Assembly (NCBI GenBank): GCA_003116995.1
Contig: BDSL01000123.1
Location: 213,532-277,531 of the forward strand
Direction of reading: 5' to 3'
Length of the DNA: 64,000 bases
Origin: Yamagishiella unicocca
Taxonomy: Eukaryota > Chlorophyta > Chlorophyceae > Chlamydomonadales > Volvocaceae
The position numbers were made by a program, and so were the translations under genes. The stretch's first letter is position 1; each line of letters opens with the position of its first letter. The notes beneath the pieces were generated by a model. That model was not told the DNA's origin. It ran no database searches and saw only the letters and a list, made by a program, of their open reading frames with translations. Positions 46,871-55,943 of this stretch are shown here, in pieces.

Positions 46871-47114
46871 CCAACCTTTAACACAGATAAACTTTCAATT
46901 CACTCCATTACTTGCTTATATTTTTAGGGTAATAATCACGCTATAGACTGCGCCACGCCCTCCACAAATTGTCTACCGTGCTTGCGGTAGTCTCTTCTTG
47001 CGAGCGGAGCAAAGCTTAACAAGCAAGCCGCTAGGATGCAAATCAGGAGCTTTTTGAGGACTTTCCAAGGTCATTAATATTGCTTCTCCGGCCACGAAGC
47101 CGGCAGGGTCAACC
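46871..47114. other. Unique AT-rich leader inside the 10.1-kb element
   Basis: A non-repetitive, lower-GC segment between the left subterminal array and the first ATG of the internal gene. It is the likely promoter/5' UTR position for that gene. No specific site was recognised. Confidence 0.45.
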
Positions 47115-47539
47115 ATGCAAGCCGCAGCCCGTGAAATGGACCGTCAAGTCGACGAGGCGGTGGACGACTACAACGACAACGAAGGAGAGGATGATATGGA
47201 TGCGGGCTTACAGCGGGCCGGGTGAGGTTCTTACGCAAAGTTCGGTTTGAATCGAAATGCCAGCCCGCTGTCATTCTAACTCTCCCTTAAGGCTTGCTCG
47301 CAAGCAGGAGGTTAAAGTTCCTTCGTTCGTGGGTTGCAGATGTCGTTACGACGACGCAGAGATGAACGACCTTGCCGACCGAGTGAACGCCTCCCGTCGA
47401 GCTAACACCAGCAAGGCTTACGCGGTGCAGCGGCGGAAATTCGAGATATATACGTGGAGTTTGCATCGCATAGTGTACGGTTGACAGAAGAGCCACTCCT
47501 TTCGGCGGGCTTCAGTCTACGTGCGCACGTCCCCCAAAC

Positions 47540-47600
47540 CCACCCCATACCCCACCCCCACCCCATACCCCACCCCACCCCCACCCCGTACACTGACGTA
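47540..47600. repeat. C-rich ACCCC/ATACCCC low-complexity tract
   Basis: Irregular CCCCATACCCC and CCCCACCCC blocks lie between the recombinase-like exon and the 66-bp repeat. The tract is likely intronic or non-coding. Confidence 0.7.
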
Positions 47601-47799
47601 GACCGACAAACCACATTGGCCTACCAACTCGCCATGCTAGACGCACGCCTTCCCCTAGCCTGCCTGCTCCAATCTATATCCCTTTGTTCATTAGCGGCCT
47701 CATCTTTGCAATGTTTCCAGTCGTTTCATTCGACAGCTGGGCCTCGAAAAGGTATGACGGGGAATGGTCCTGTTATTTATGCGGTTTTCTCTACTGCGG

Positions 47800-48650
47800 G
47801 GATTCAGTGGACTGGACGGCAGCTTGGCAGCGGCGACGCCTCGTGGACTAGCTGCGCTGCCGGAGGGATTCAGTGGACTGGGCGGCGGCTTGGCAGCGGC
47901 GACACCAGGTGGACTACAGCTTGCCGGGAGCGGAGCTTCTGCCTTCGGCGGGGCGCTGGGCGGCGGCTTGGCAGCGGCGACGCCTCGTGGACTAGCTGCG
48001 CCGCCGCAGGGGTTCAGTGGACTGGACGGCGGCTTGGCAGCGGCGACACCAGGTGGACTAGCTGCGCCGGCGCTGGGATTCAGTGGACTGGACGGCGACT
48101 TGGCAGCGGCGACGCCTCGTGGACTAGCTGCGCCGCCACAGGGATTCAGTGGACTGGGCGGCGGCTTGGCAGCGGCGACACCTCGTGGACTAGCTGCGCC
48201 GCCGCAGGGATTCAGTGGACTGGGCGGCGGCTTGGCAGCGGCGACACCAGGTGGACTAGCTGCGCCGGCGCTGGGATTCAGTGGACTGGACGGCGGCTTG
48301 GCAGCGGCGACGCCTCGTGGACTAGCTGCGCCGCCACAGGGATTCAGTGGACTGGACGGCGGCTTGGCAGCGGCGACGCCTCGTGGACTAGCTGCGCCGC
48401 CGCAGGGATTCAGTGGACTGGGCGGCGGCTTGGCAGCGGCGACACCAGGTGGACTACAGCTTGCCGGGAGCGGAGCTTCTGCCTTCGGCAGGGCGCTGGG
48501 CGGCGGCTTGGCAGCGGCGACGCCTCGTGGACTAGCTGCGCCGCCGCTGGGATTCAGTGGACTGGACGGCGGCTTGGCAGCGGCGACGCCTCGTGGACTA
48601 GCTGCGCAGCCGCAGGGATTCAGTGGACTGGACGGCGGCTTGGCAGCACT
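47800..48650 (+). repeat. 66-bp coding-frame minisatellite (about 12-13 copies)
   Basis: The unit carries GATTCAGTGGACTGG and GGCTTGGCAGCGGCGAC with period 66. A variant insert (translated LQLAGSGASAFG) appears twice, about 540 bp apart, indicating a duplicated multi-unit block. Two forward frames and one reverse frame stay open through the whole tract. Confidence 0.9.
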
Positions 48651-48956
48651 TTCAAATCCGGGTTGCAAAAGCCGTTGCAAGAAGCATAAGCTGGTGGAAG
48701 GGACCGCTAAGCAGGTGCCCAATGGGTACATGCTTTTCATGCAGGACATGAGGGCCATTCAGCGGGCTACAGCATCTGCAAGTACAGAGGCCAGTCAGGA
48801 GAACACAAAAATGCTGGCCGTACACGGGCTGTCTATCAACGCTGCCCCACCTTTGGTGATGTCGATACGCAGTGCCGCATGTTACGAGGCAAGGGAGAAC
48901 GACTGCTTGTAAGACGACGCCTTCCCCGCTCAGGGCCGCCGCCCAGTCCACTAAAT

Positions 48957-51900
48957 CCACCAAACCGCGCCCAATTGATTCCCTATAGTATAATAAACAG
49001 TTGGCCGGGCGGCGGGGATGATCAGATGCAAACCACGGCCGCAAACCCGGGGGACCTGGTACACGCGCTCCCAACCCAAGTCAGCCAGCAGGGAGGGGGG
49101 AATCGGTCGGCGTGTCGCCGTACAATGCCGGCTGCCAGGACCGCCGCGCCTAATTGGTTTCCTATAGTATTATAAACAGTTGGCCCGGCGGCGGGGATGT
49201 TCAGATGCAAACCACGGCCGCAAACCCAGGGGACCTGGTACACACGCTCCCAACCCAAGTCAGGCAGCAGGGAGGGGGGAATCGGTCGGCGTGTCGCCGT
49301 ACAATGCCGGCTGCCGGGACCGCCGCGCCCAATTGGTTTCCTATAATATAATAAACAGTTGGCCCGGCGGCGGGGATGGTCAGATGCAAACCACGGCCGC
49401 AAACCCGGGGGACCTGGTACACACGCTCCCAACCCAAGTCAGGCAGCAGGGAGGGGGGAATCGGTCGGCGTGTCGCCGTACGATGCCGGCTGCCGGGACC
49501 GCCGCGCCCAATTGGTTTCCTATAGTATTATAAAGAGTTGGCCCGGCGGCGGGGATGGTCAGATGCAAACCACGGCCGCAAACCCGGGGGGACCTGGTAC
49601 ACACGCTCCCAACCCAAGTCAGGCAGCAGGGAGGGGGGAATCGGTCGGCGTGTCGCCGTACGATGCCGGCTGCCGGGACCGCCGCGCCCAATTGGTTTCC
49701 TATAGTATTATAAACAGTTGGCCCGGCGGCGGGGATGTTCAGATGCAAACCACGGCCGCAAACCCAGGGGACCTGGTACACACGCTCCCAACCCAAGTCA
49801 GGCAGCAGGGAGGGGGGAATCGGTCGGCGTGTCGCCGTACAATGCCGGCTGCCAGGACCGCCGCGCCCAATTGGTTTCCTATAGTATTATAAAGAGTTGG
49901 CCCGGCGGCGGGGATGGTCAGATGCAAACCACGGCCGCAAACCCGGGGGGACCTGGTACACACGCTCCCAACCCAAGTCAGGCAGCAGGGAGGGGGGAAT
50001 CGGTCGGCGTGTCGCCGTACGATGCCGGCTGCCGGGACCGCCGCGCCCAATTGGTTTCCTATAGTATTATAAACAGTTGGCCCGGCGGCGGGGATGTTCA
50101 GATGCAAACCACGGCCGCAAACCCAGGGGACCTGGTACACACGCTCCCAACCCAAGTCAGGCAGCAGGGAGGGGGGAATCGGTCGGCGTGTCGCCGTACA
50201 ATGCCGGCTGCCAGGACCGCCGCGCCCAATTGGTTTCCTATAATATAATAAACAGTTGGCCCGGCGGCGGGGATGGTCAGATGCAAACCACGGCCGCAAA
50301 CCCGGGGGACCTGGTACACACGCTCCCAACCCAAGTCAGGCAGCAGGGAGGGGTGAATCGGTCGGCGTGTCGCCGTACGATGCCGGCTGCCGGGACCGCC
50401 GCGCCCAATTGGTTTCCTATAGTATTATAAAGAGTTGGCCCGGCGGCGGGGATGGTCAGATGCAAACCACGGCCGCAAACCCGGGGGGACCTGGTACACA
50501 CGCTCCCAACCCAAGTCAGGCAGCAGGGAGGGGGGAATCGGTCGGCGTGTCGCCGTACGATGCCGGCTGCCGGGACCGCCGCGCCCAATTGGTTTCCTAT
50601 AGTATTATAAACAGTTGGCCCGGCGGCGGGGATGTTCAGATGCAAACCACGGCCGCAAACCCAGGGGACCTGGTACACACGCTCCCAACCCAAGTCAGGC
50701 AGCAGGGAGGGGGGAATCGGTCGGCGTGTCGCCGTACAATGCCGGCTGCCAGGACCGCCGCGCCCAATTGGTTTCCTATAATATAATAAACAGTTGGCCC
50801 GGCGGCGGGGATGGTCAGATGCAAACCACGGCCGCAAACCCGGGGGACCTGGTACACACGCTCCCAACCCAAGTCAGGCAGCAGGGAGGGGGGAATCGGT
50901 CGGCGTGTCGCCGTACAATGCCGGCTGCCAGGACCGCCGCGCCCAATTGGTTTCCTATAATATAATAAACAGTTGGCCCGGCGGCGGGGATGGTCAGATG
51001 CAAACCACGGCCGCAAACCCGGGGGGACCTGGTACACACGCTCCCAACCCAAGTCAGGCAGCAGGGAGGGGGGAATCGGTCGGCGTGTCGCCGTACGATG
51101 CCGGCTGCCGGGACCGCCGCGCCCAATTGGTTTCCTATAGTATTATAAAGAGTTGGCCCGGCGGCGGGGATGGTCAGATGCAAACCACGGCCGCAAACCC
51201 GGGGGGACCTGGTACACACGCTCCCAACCCAAGTCAGGCAGCAGGGAGGGGGGAATCGGTCGGCGTGTCGCCGTACGATGCCGGCTGCCGGGACCGCCGC
51301 GCCCAATTGGTTTCCTATAGTATTATAAACAGTTGGCCCGGCGGCGGGGATGTTCAGATGCAAACCACGGCCGCAAACCCAGGGGACCTGGTACACACGC
51401 TCCCAACCCAAGTCAGGCAGCAGGGAGGGGGGAATCGGTCGGCGTGTCGCCGTACAATGCCGGCTGCCAGGACCGCCGCGCCCAATTGGTTTCCTATAAT
51501 ATAATAAACAGTTGGCCCGGCGGCGGGGATGGTCAGATGCAAACCACGGCCGCAAACCCGGGGGACCTGGTACACACGCTCCCAACCCAAGTCAGGCAGC
51601 AGGGAGGGGGGAATCGGTCGGCGTGTCGCCGTACGATGCCGGCTGCCGGGACCGCCGCGCCCAATTGGTTTCCTATAGTATTATAAAGAGTTGGCCCGGC
51701 GGCGGGGATGGTCAGATGCAAACCACGGCCGCAAACCCGGGGGGACCTGGTACACACGCTCCCAACCCAAGTCAGGCAGCAGGGAGGGGGGAATCGGTCG
51801 GCGTGTCGCCGTACGATGCCGGCTGCCGGGACCGCCGCGCCCAATTGGTTTCCTATAGTATTATAAACAGTTGGCCCGGCGGCGGGGATGTTCAGATGCA

Positions 51901-52033
51901 AACCACGGCCGCAAACCCAGGGGACCTGGTACACACGCTCCCAACCCAAGTCAGGCAGCAGGGAGGGGGGAATCGGTCGGCGTGTCGCCGTACAATGCCG
52001 GCTGCCAGGACCGCCGCGCCCAATTGGTTTCCT
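48957..52033. repeat. 179-180-bp tandem array (about 17 copies) inside the element
   Basis: The unit includes CCAATTGGTTTCCTATAGTA, AACCACGGCCGCAAACCC and GGAATCGGTCGGCGTGTCGC. Steps are 179 or 180 bp, depending on a run of five or six G after AAACCC. Subtypes GATGTTCAG and GATGGTCAG alternate irregularly; the GTTCAG form occurs at about 49197, 49736, 50095, 50633, 51352 and 51890. It is unrelated in sequence to the 178-bp satellite outside. It stops abruptly at the right 147-bp array (52034). Confidence 0.95.
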
Positions 52034-52034
52034 G

Positions 52035-52897
52035 TATGTACGGCGAGCAGGGATAAGCCTATCAGGGCCAGCTCTTCGCAAGTTCGCGTGCTCGCTGTAC
52101 GCATCATTTCCTCGTAATTGTTTGTGGATGTCACCGTCAGTCGCGTCGTCTCTACGGTAAAAAGCAGGCGAGCATGGTCGCGATGTACGGCGAGCATGGA
52201 TAAGCCTATCAGGCCCAGCTCTTCGCAACCTCGTGTGCTCGCTGTACGCATCATTTCCTCGTAATTGTTTGTGGATGTCGCCGTCGGTCGCGTCGTCTCT
52301 ACGGTAAAAAGCAGGCGAGCATGGTCGCGATGTACGGCGAGCAGGGATAAGCCTATCAGGGCCAGCTCTTCGCAAGTTCGCGTGCTCGCTGTACGCATCA
52401 TTTCCTCGTAATTGTTTGTGGATGTCACCGTCAGTCGCGTCGTCTCTACGGTAAAAAGCAGGCGAGCATGGTCGCGATGTACGGCGAGCATGGATAAGCC
52501 TATCAGGCCCAGCTCTTCGCAAGTTCGCGTGCTCGCTGTACGCATCATTTCCTCGTAATTGTTTGTGGATGTCGCCGTCGGTCGCGTCGTCTCTACGGTA
52601 AAAAGCAGGCGAGCATGGTCGCGATGTACGGCGAGCAGGGATAAGCCTATCAGGGCCAGCTCTTCGCAAGTTCGCGTGCTCGCTGTACGCATCATTTCCT
52701 CGTAATTGTTTGTGGATGTCACCGTCAGTCGCGTCGTCTCTACGGTAAAAAGCAGGCGAGCATGGTCGCGATGTACGGCGAGCATGGATAAGCCTATCAG
52801 GCCCAGCTCTTCGCAAGTTCGCGTGCTCGCTGTACGCATCATTTCCTCGTAATTGTTTGTGGATGTCGCCGTCGGTCGCGTCGTCTCTACGGTAAAA
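52035..52897 (-). repeat. Right subterminal 147-bp array, inner block (about six copies, alternating dimers)
   Basis: This is the reverse complement of the left 147-bp array. Copies alternate between a GAGCAGGGATAAG/GTCACCGTCAGTCG form and a GAGCATGGATAAG/GTCGCCGTCGGTCG form, giving a 294-bp dimer. The block is interrupted by the foldback element at 52898 and resumes in phase at 54992. Confidence 0.93.
52891..52897. repeat. Left target-site duplication GGTAAAA of the nested foldback element
   Basis: GGTAAAA of the 147-bp unit ends just before the element and is repeated just after it (54992-54998). The 147-bp phase is preserved on both sides (52744 to 52891, and 54992 to 55139). Confidence 0.92.
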
Positions 52898-54991
52898 GAG
52901 TTATGAATGGTACCATCCCAATGGCGCCAGGCATGCCTGGGCAATTACCATTGACTCCCCCCAGGCATGCCTAGGCATGCCTGACAACTTGCTTTCTGCA
53001 CAGCCCACTTTGTATTGTATTTTCTTATTACGAAATAAGCCTACAGGCAAAGGTCATAGCCCCGCCCCTGAGGATGGGCAAGTTAGGCTTGGGCCTGTCC
53101 ATCTCAATGGGCACAGGCATGCCTGAGCATGCCTAGGCATGTGATATCGCGCCCGGGGGTTTCATCAACTTGGCACTGGGCCAGTCGGACATACCAGGGT
53201 GTGTAGCAGGCGAGCCTCTAAAGTGCTTTCTCAAGGTATGGGCGTTTTCTCGCGGCGTGCCTGGGCCTGTCAACCCTAATGGGCACAGGCATGCCTGGGC
53301 ATGCCTACACATGTACGAACGCGCCTGGGGGCTGCATGCACCTGGTTCTGTGCCTGTCAGAGCTGTCGCGGAGCCTCGATAGGGTGTATATTGGTGATGT
53401 TTTGGGCCTGTCCATTGTAATGGCCACAGGCGTGCCTGGGCATGCCTGGCCATGCCTACACGTGTACGAATGCGCCTGGGGGCTGCATGCATCTGGTTCT
53501 GCGCCTGCTGGAGCTACCAGGGAGCCTCTGAAGGACCCTGGAGTGGGTATGAGCGTTTTTCTGGGGAGCGTGCCCAGGCCTGTCCATTCGAATGGCCACA
53601 GGTGTGCCTGGGCATGCCTGGCCATGCCTGCACGTGTACGAATGCGCCTGGGGGCTGTAAGCACCTGGTTCTGTTCCTGTTCGAGCTACCAGGGAGCCTG
53701 TGAAGGACCCTGGAGTGGGAAATGGGCGTTTTTCTGGGCAGCGTGCCTGGGCCTGTCCATTCCAATGGCCACATGCGTGCCTGGGCATGCCTACATATGT
53801 ATGGAGTACGCCTAGGGGCTGCACGCACCTGGTTCTGTGCAGGCGCAGAACCAGATGCATGCAGCCCCCAGGCGCGTTCGTACACGTGTAGGCATGGCCA
53901 GGCATGCCCAGGCACGCCTGTGGCCATTCGAATGGACAGGCCTGGGCACGCTCCCCAGAAAACGCCCGCACCCACTCCAGGGTCCTTCAGAGGCTCCCTG
54001 GTAGCTTCGACAGGCGCAGTACCAGGAGTGTGCAGCCCCCAGGCGTGTTCGTACATGTGTAGGCATGGCCAGGCATGCCCAGGCACGCCTGGGGCCATTC
54101 GAATGGACAGGCCTGGGCACGCTCCCCAGAAAACGCCCGCACCCACTCCAGGGTCCTTCAGAGGCTCCCTGGTAGCTTCGACAGGCGCAGTACCAGGAGT
54201 GTGCAGCCCCCAGGCGCGTTCGTACACGTGTAGGCATGGCCAGGCATGCCCAGGCACGCCTGGGGCCATTCGAATGGACAGGCCTGGGCACGCTCCCCAG
54301 AAAACGCCCGCACCCACTCCAGGGTCCTTCAGAGGCTCCCTGGTAGCTTCGACAGGCGCAGTACCAGGAGTGTGCAGCCCCCAGGCGCGTTCGTACACGT
54401 GTAGGCATGGCCAGGCATGCCCAGGCACGCCTGGGGCCATTCGAATGGACAGGCCTGGGCACGCTCCCCAGAAAACGCCCGCACCCACTCCAGGGTCCTT
54501 CAGAGGCTCCCTGGTAGCTTCAACAGGCGCAGTACCAGGCGTGTTCGTACACGTGTAGGCATGGCCAGGCACGCCTGGGGCCATTGGGATGGATAGGCCC
54601 AGGCACGCTCCCCAGAACCCGTGCAGGCATGCCCATGCCTTTTCGGAAACCCTTAAAAGGCTCCCTGGTTACATTGGTAGGCACAGAAGCAGGTGCAGCT
54701 TTGTAGCAGGTGCATGCAGCCCCCGTGCGCGATGTCACATGCCTAGGCATGCTCAGGCATGCCTGTGCCCATTGAGATGGACAGGCCCAGGCCTAGTTTG
54801 CCCGTTCTCAGGGGCGGGGCTATGACCTTTGCCTGTAGGCGTATTCCGTTATAAGAAATACAGCGTAAAGTGGGCTGTGGCATCCAGTGCAGAAAGCAAG
54901 TTGTCAGGCATGCCTAGGCATGCCTGGGGGCAGTCAATGGTAATTGCGCCAGGCATGCCTGGCGCCATTGGGATGGTACCCTTGCTTACTG
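52898..54991. mobile_element. Nested 2,094-bp foldback transposon
   Basis: It is inserted in the 147-bp array with a 7-bp duplication (GGTAAAA). The left end is GAGTTATGAATGGTACC; the right end read inward is CAGTAAGCAAGGGTACC. The two arms are inverted copies for nearly the whole length, meeting near 53841 where CTGGTTCTG and CAGAACCAG face each other. Each arm holds a terminal part rich in the palindrome CATGCCTAGGCATG, then tandem units; in the right arm the period is exactly 171 bp (54011, 54182, 54353, 54524). No coding capacity is seen: long frames such as repeated VPGHAWPCLHVYERAW are repeat by-products. It must be moved in trans. Confidence 0.92.
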
Positions 54992-55620
54992 GGTAAAAAG
55001 CAGGCGAGCATGGTCGCGATGTACGGCGAGCAGGGATAAGCCTATCAGGCCCAACTCTTCGCAAGTTCGCGTGCTCGCAGTACGCATCATTTCCTCGTAA
55101 TTGTTTGTGGATGTCGCCGTCGGTCGCGTCGTCTCTACGGTAAAAAGCAGGCGAGCATGGTCGCGATGTACGGCGAGCAGGGATAAGCCTATCAGGCCCA
55201 GCTCTTCGCAAGTTCGCGTGCTCGCTGTACGCATCATTTCCTCGTAATTGTTTGTGGATGTCGCCGTCGGTCGCGTCGTCTCTACGGTAAAAAGCAGGCG
55301 AGCATGGTCGCGATGTACGGCGAGCAGGGATAAGCCTATCAGGCCCAGCTCTTCGCAAGTTCGCGTGCTCGCTGTACGCATCATTTCCTCGTAATATTAC
55401 GTGGATGTCGCCGTCGGTCGCGTCGTCTCTACGGTAAAAAGCAGGGGAGCATGGTCACCATGTACGGCGAGCAGGGATAAGCCTATCAGGCCCAGCTCTC
55501 AGCAACTTCACGTGCTCGCTGTACGCATCAATTCTTTGTAATATTACGTGGATGTCGCTATCGGTCGCATCGTCTCCATGGCAAAAAGCAGGAGAGCATG
55601 GTCGCCATGTACTGCGAGCA
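54992..55620 (-). repeat. Right subterminal 147-bp array, outer block (about four copies)
   Basis: Continuation of the array at 52035-52897 after the foldback insertion. The last copies toward 55620 diverge (GTAATATTACGTGG in place of GTAATTGTTTGTGG) and grade into the unique part of the right terminal repeat. Confidence 0.92.
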
Positions 55621-55943
55621 GTTATTATTTACCTTTACCCATACTAAGGCCAAATGGATAGCTTTCATGTCGCATGAAAAGCCTGACTTACAGTGTTTAC
55701 AATAGCCCAGTTATGTCCTTGGAGCGCTCTCATTTCGGAAGTCAACGTGGTGCTGCAGCCCTGAACAGCTAGACCCTTGTTCGCTGTCCATTGACCTTGC
55801 TCGCGACATGTGTCGATAGGGACCATCGCAAATATGCATCCAGATAATTATAACGGCGTAATATGAATGTTTGCTCGCTGCACGGTGAACCGGTAATTAA
55901 CAAAGCATGCTCGTTGCAGGTTGACCAGTCCGGTCGCTTACTG
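55621..55943 (-). repeat. Right terminal inverted repeat, unique part
   Basis: Reverse complement of the left terminal part at 45821-46245. The outer end, read inward, is CAGTAAGCGACCGGACTGG. It is followed directly by the duplicated CAGGTTT at 55944-55950. Confidence 0.92.

Larger units (their letters stand above)
47115..48912 (+). pseudogene. Broken gene inside the element: recombinase-like N-terminus, then 66-bp repeat tract
   Basis: Exon 1 is 47115-47221 (MQAAAREMDRQVDEAVDDYN, acidic). A 70-bp intron (GTGAGG...TTAAG) is followed by an exon from 47292. The exon encodes CRCRYDDAEMNDLADRVNAS, RRANTSKAYAVQRRKFEIY and then stops at 47484. The SRRANTSKAY...RRKFEIY pattern resembles the SAM-like core-binding start of tyrosine recombinases (Crypton/DIRS type); this is a weak, memory-based match. 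A TA-repeat slip at about 47447-47455 appears to cause the frame break, since a different frame continues with family-like sequence. Downstream, a frame through 47764-48912 carries about twelve 22-residue GFSGLDGGLAAATPRGL repeats, then a unique basic tail (CKSRCKKHKLVEGTAKQVPN). No catalytic R...HxxR...Y domain was found. Confidence 0.5.
45821..55943. mobile_element. 10,123-bp DNA transposon inserted in the 178-bp satellite
   Basis: It is flanked by a perfect 7-bp duplication (CAGGTTT). The left end reads GAGGCAGCGACCGG; the right end read inward is CAGTAAGCGACCGG (11 of 14 identical). Near-identical inverted sequence continues for about 320-420 bp, followed on both sides by inverted 147-bp subterminal arrays. 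Inside, left to right: unique DNA, a broken gene (47115-48912) with a 66-bp repeat tract, a 179-bp tandem array (48957-52033), the right-hand 147-bp array, and a nested 2.1-kb foldback element. No complete transposase is seen, so this copy is probably non-autonomous or decayed. The superfamily is unassigned: 7-bp duplications are compatible with several groups (hAT-, P- or Dada-like among others), and no transposase settles it. Confidence 0.9.

Noticed and set aside
48957..52033. CRISPR-like array
   Set aside because: Units are 179-180 bp, directly adjacent and without unique spacers. The genome is eukaryotic.
49154..52117. Open frames of 117-256 codons through the 179-bp array on both strands
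   Set aside because: Length tracks unit composition (179 versus 180 bp) and there is no unique domain. They are by-products of tandem repetition.
51533..52944. Minus-strand frames of 350-427 codons through the 147-bp array
   Set aside because: 147 is a multiple of three, so frames stay open by chance. The translation is a monotonous repeat that ends at the array borders.
53170..54584. Frames of 170-356 codons inside the nested foldback element
   Set aside because: The arms are inverted tandem repeats with frames open on both strands. There is no family signature and no start context.
45821..55943. Firm assignment of the 10-kb element to hAT, P or Crypton
   Set aside because: No intact transposase is present, and 7-bp duplications plus CAG-type ends do not identify a superfamily on their own.
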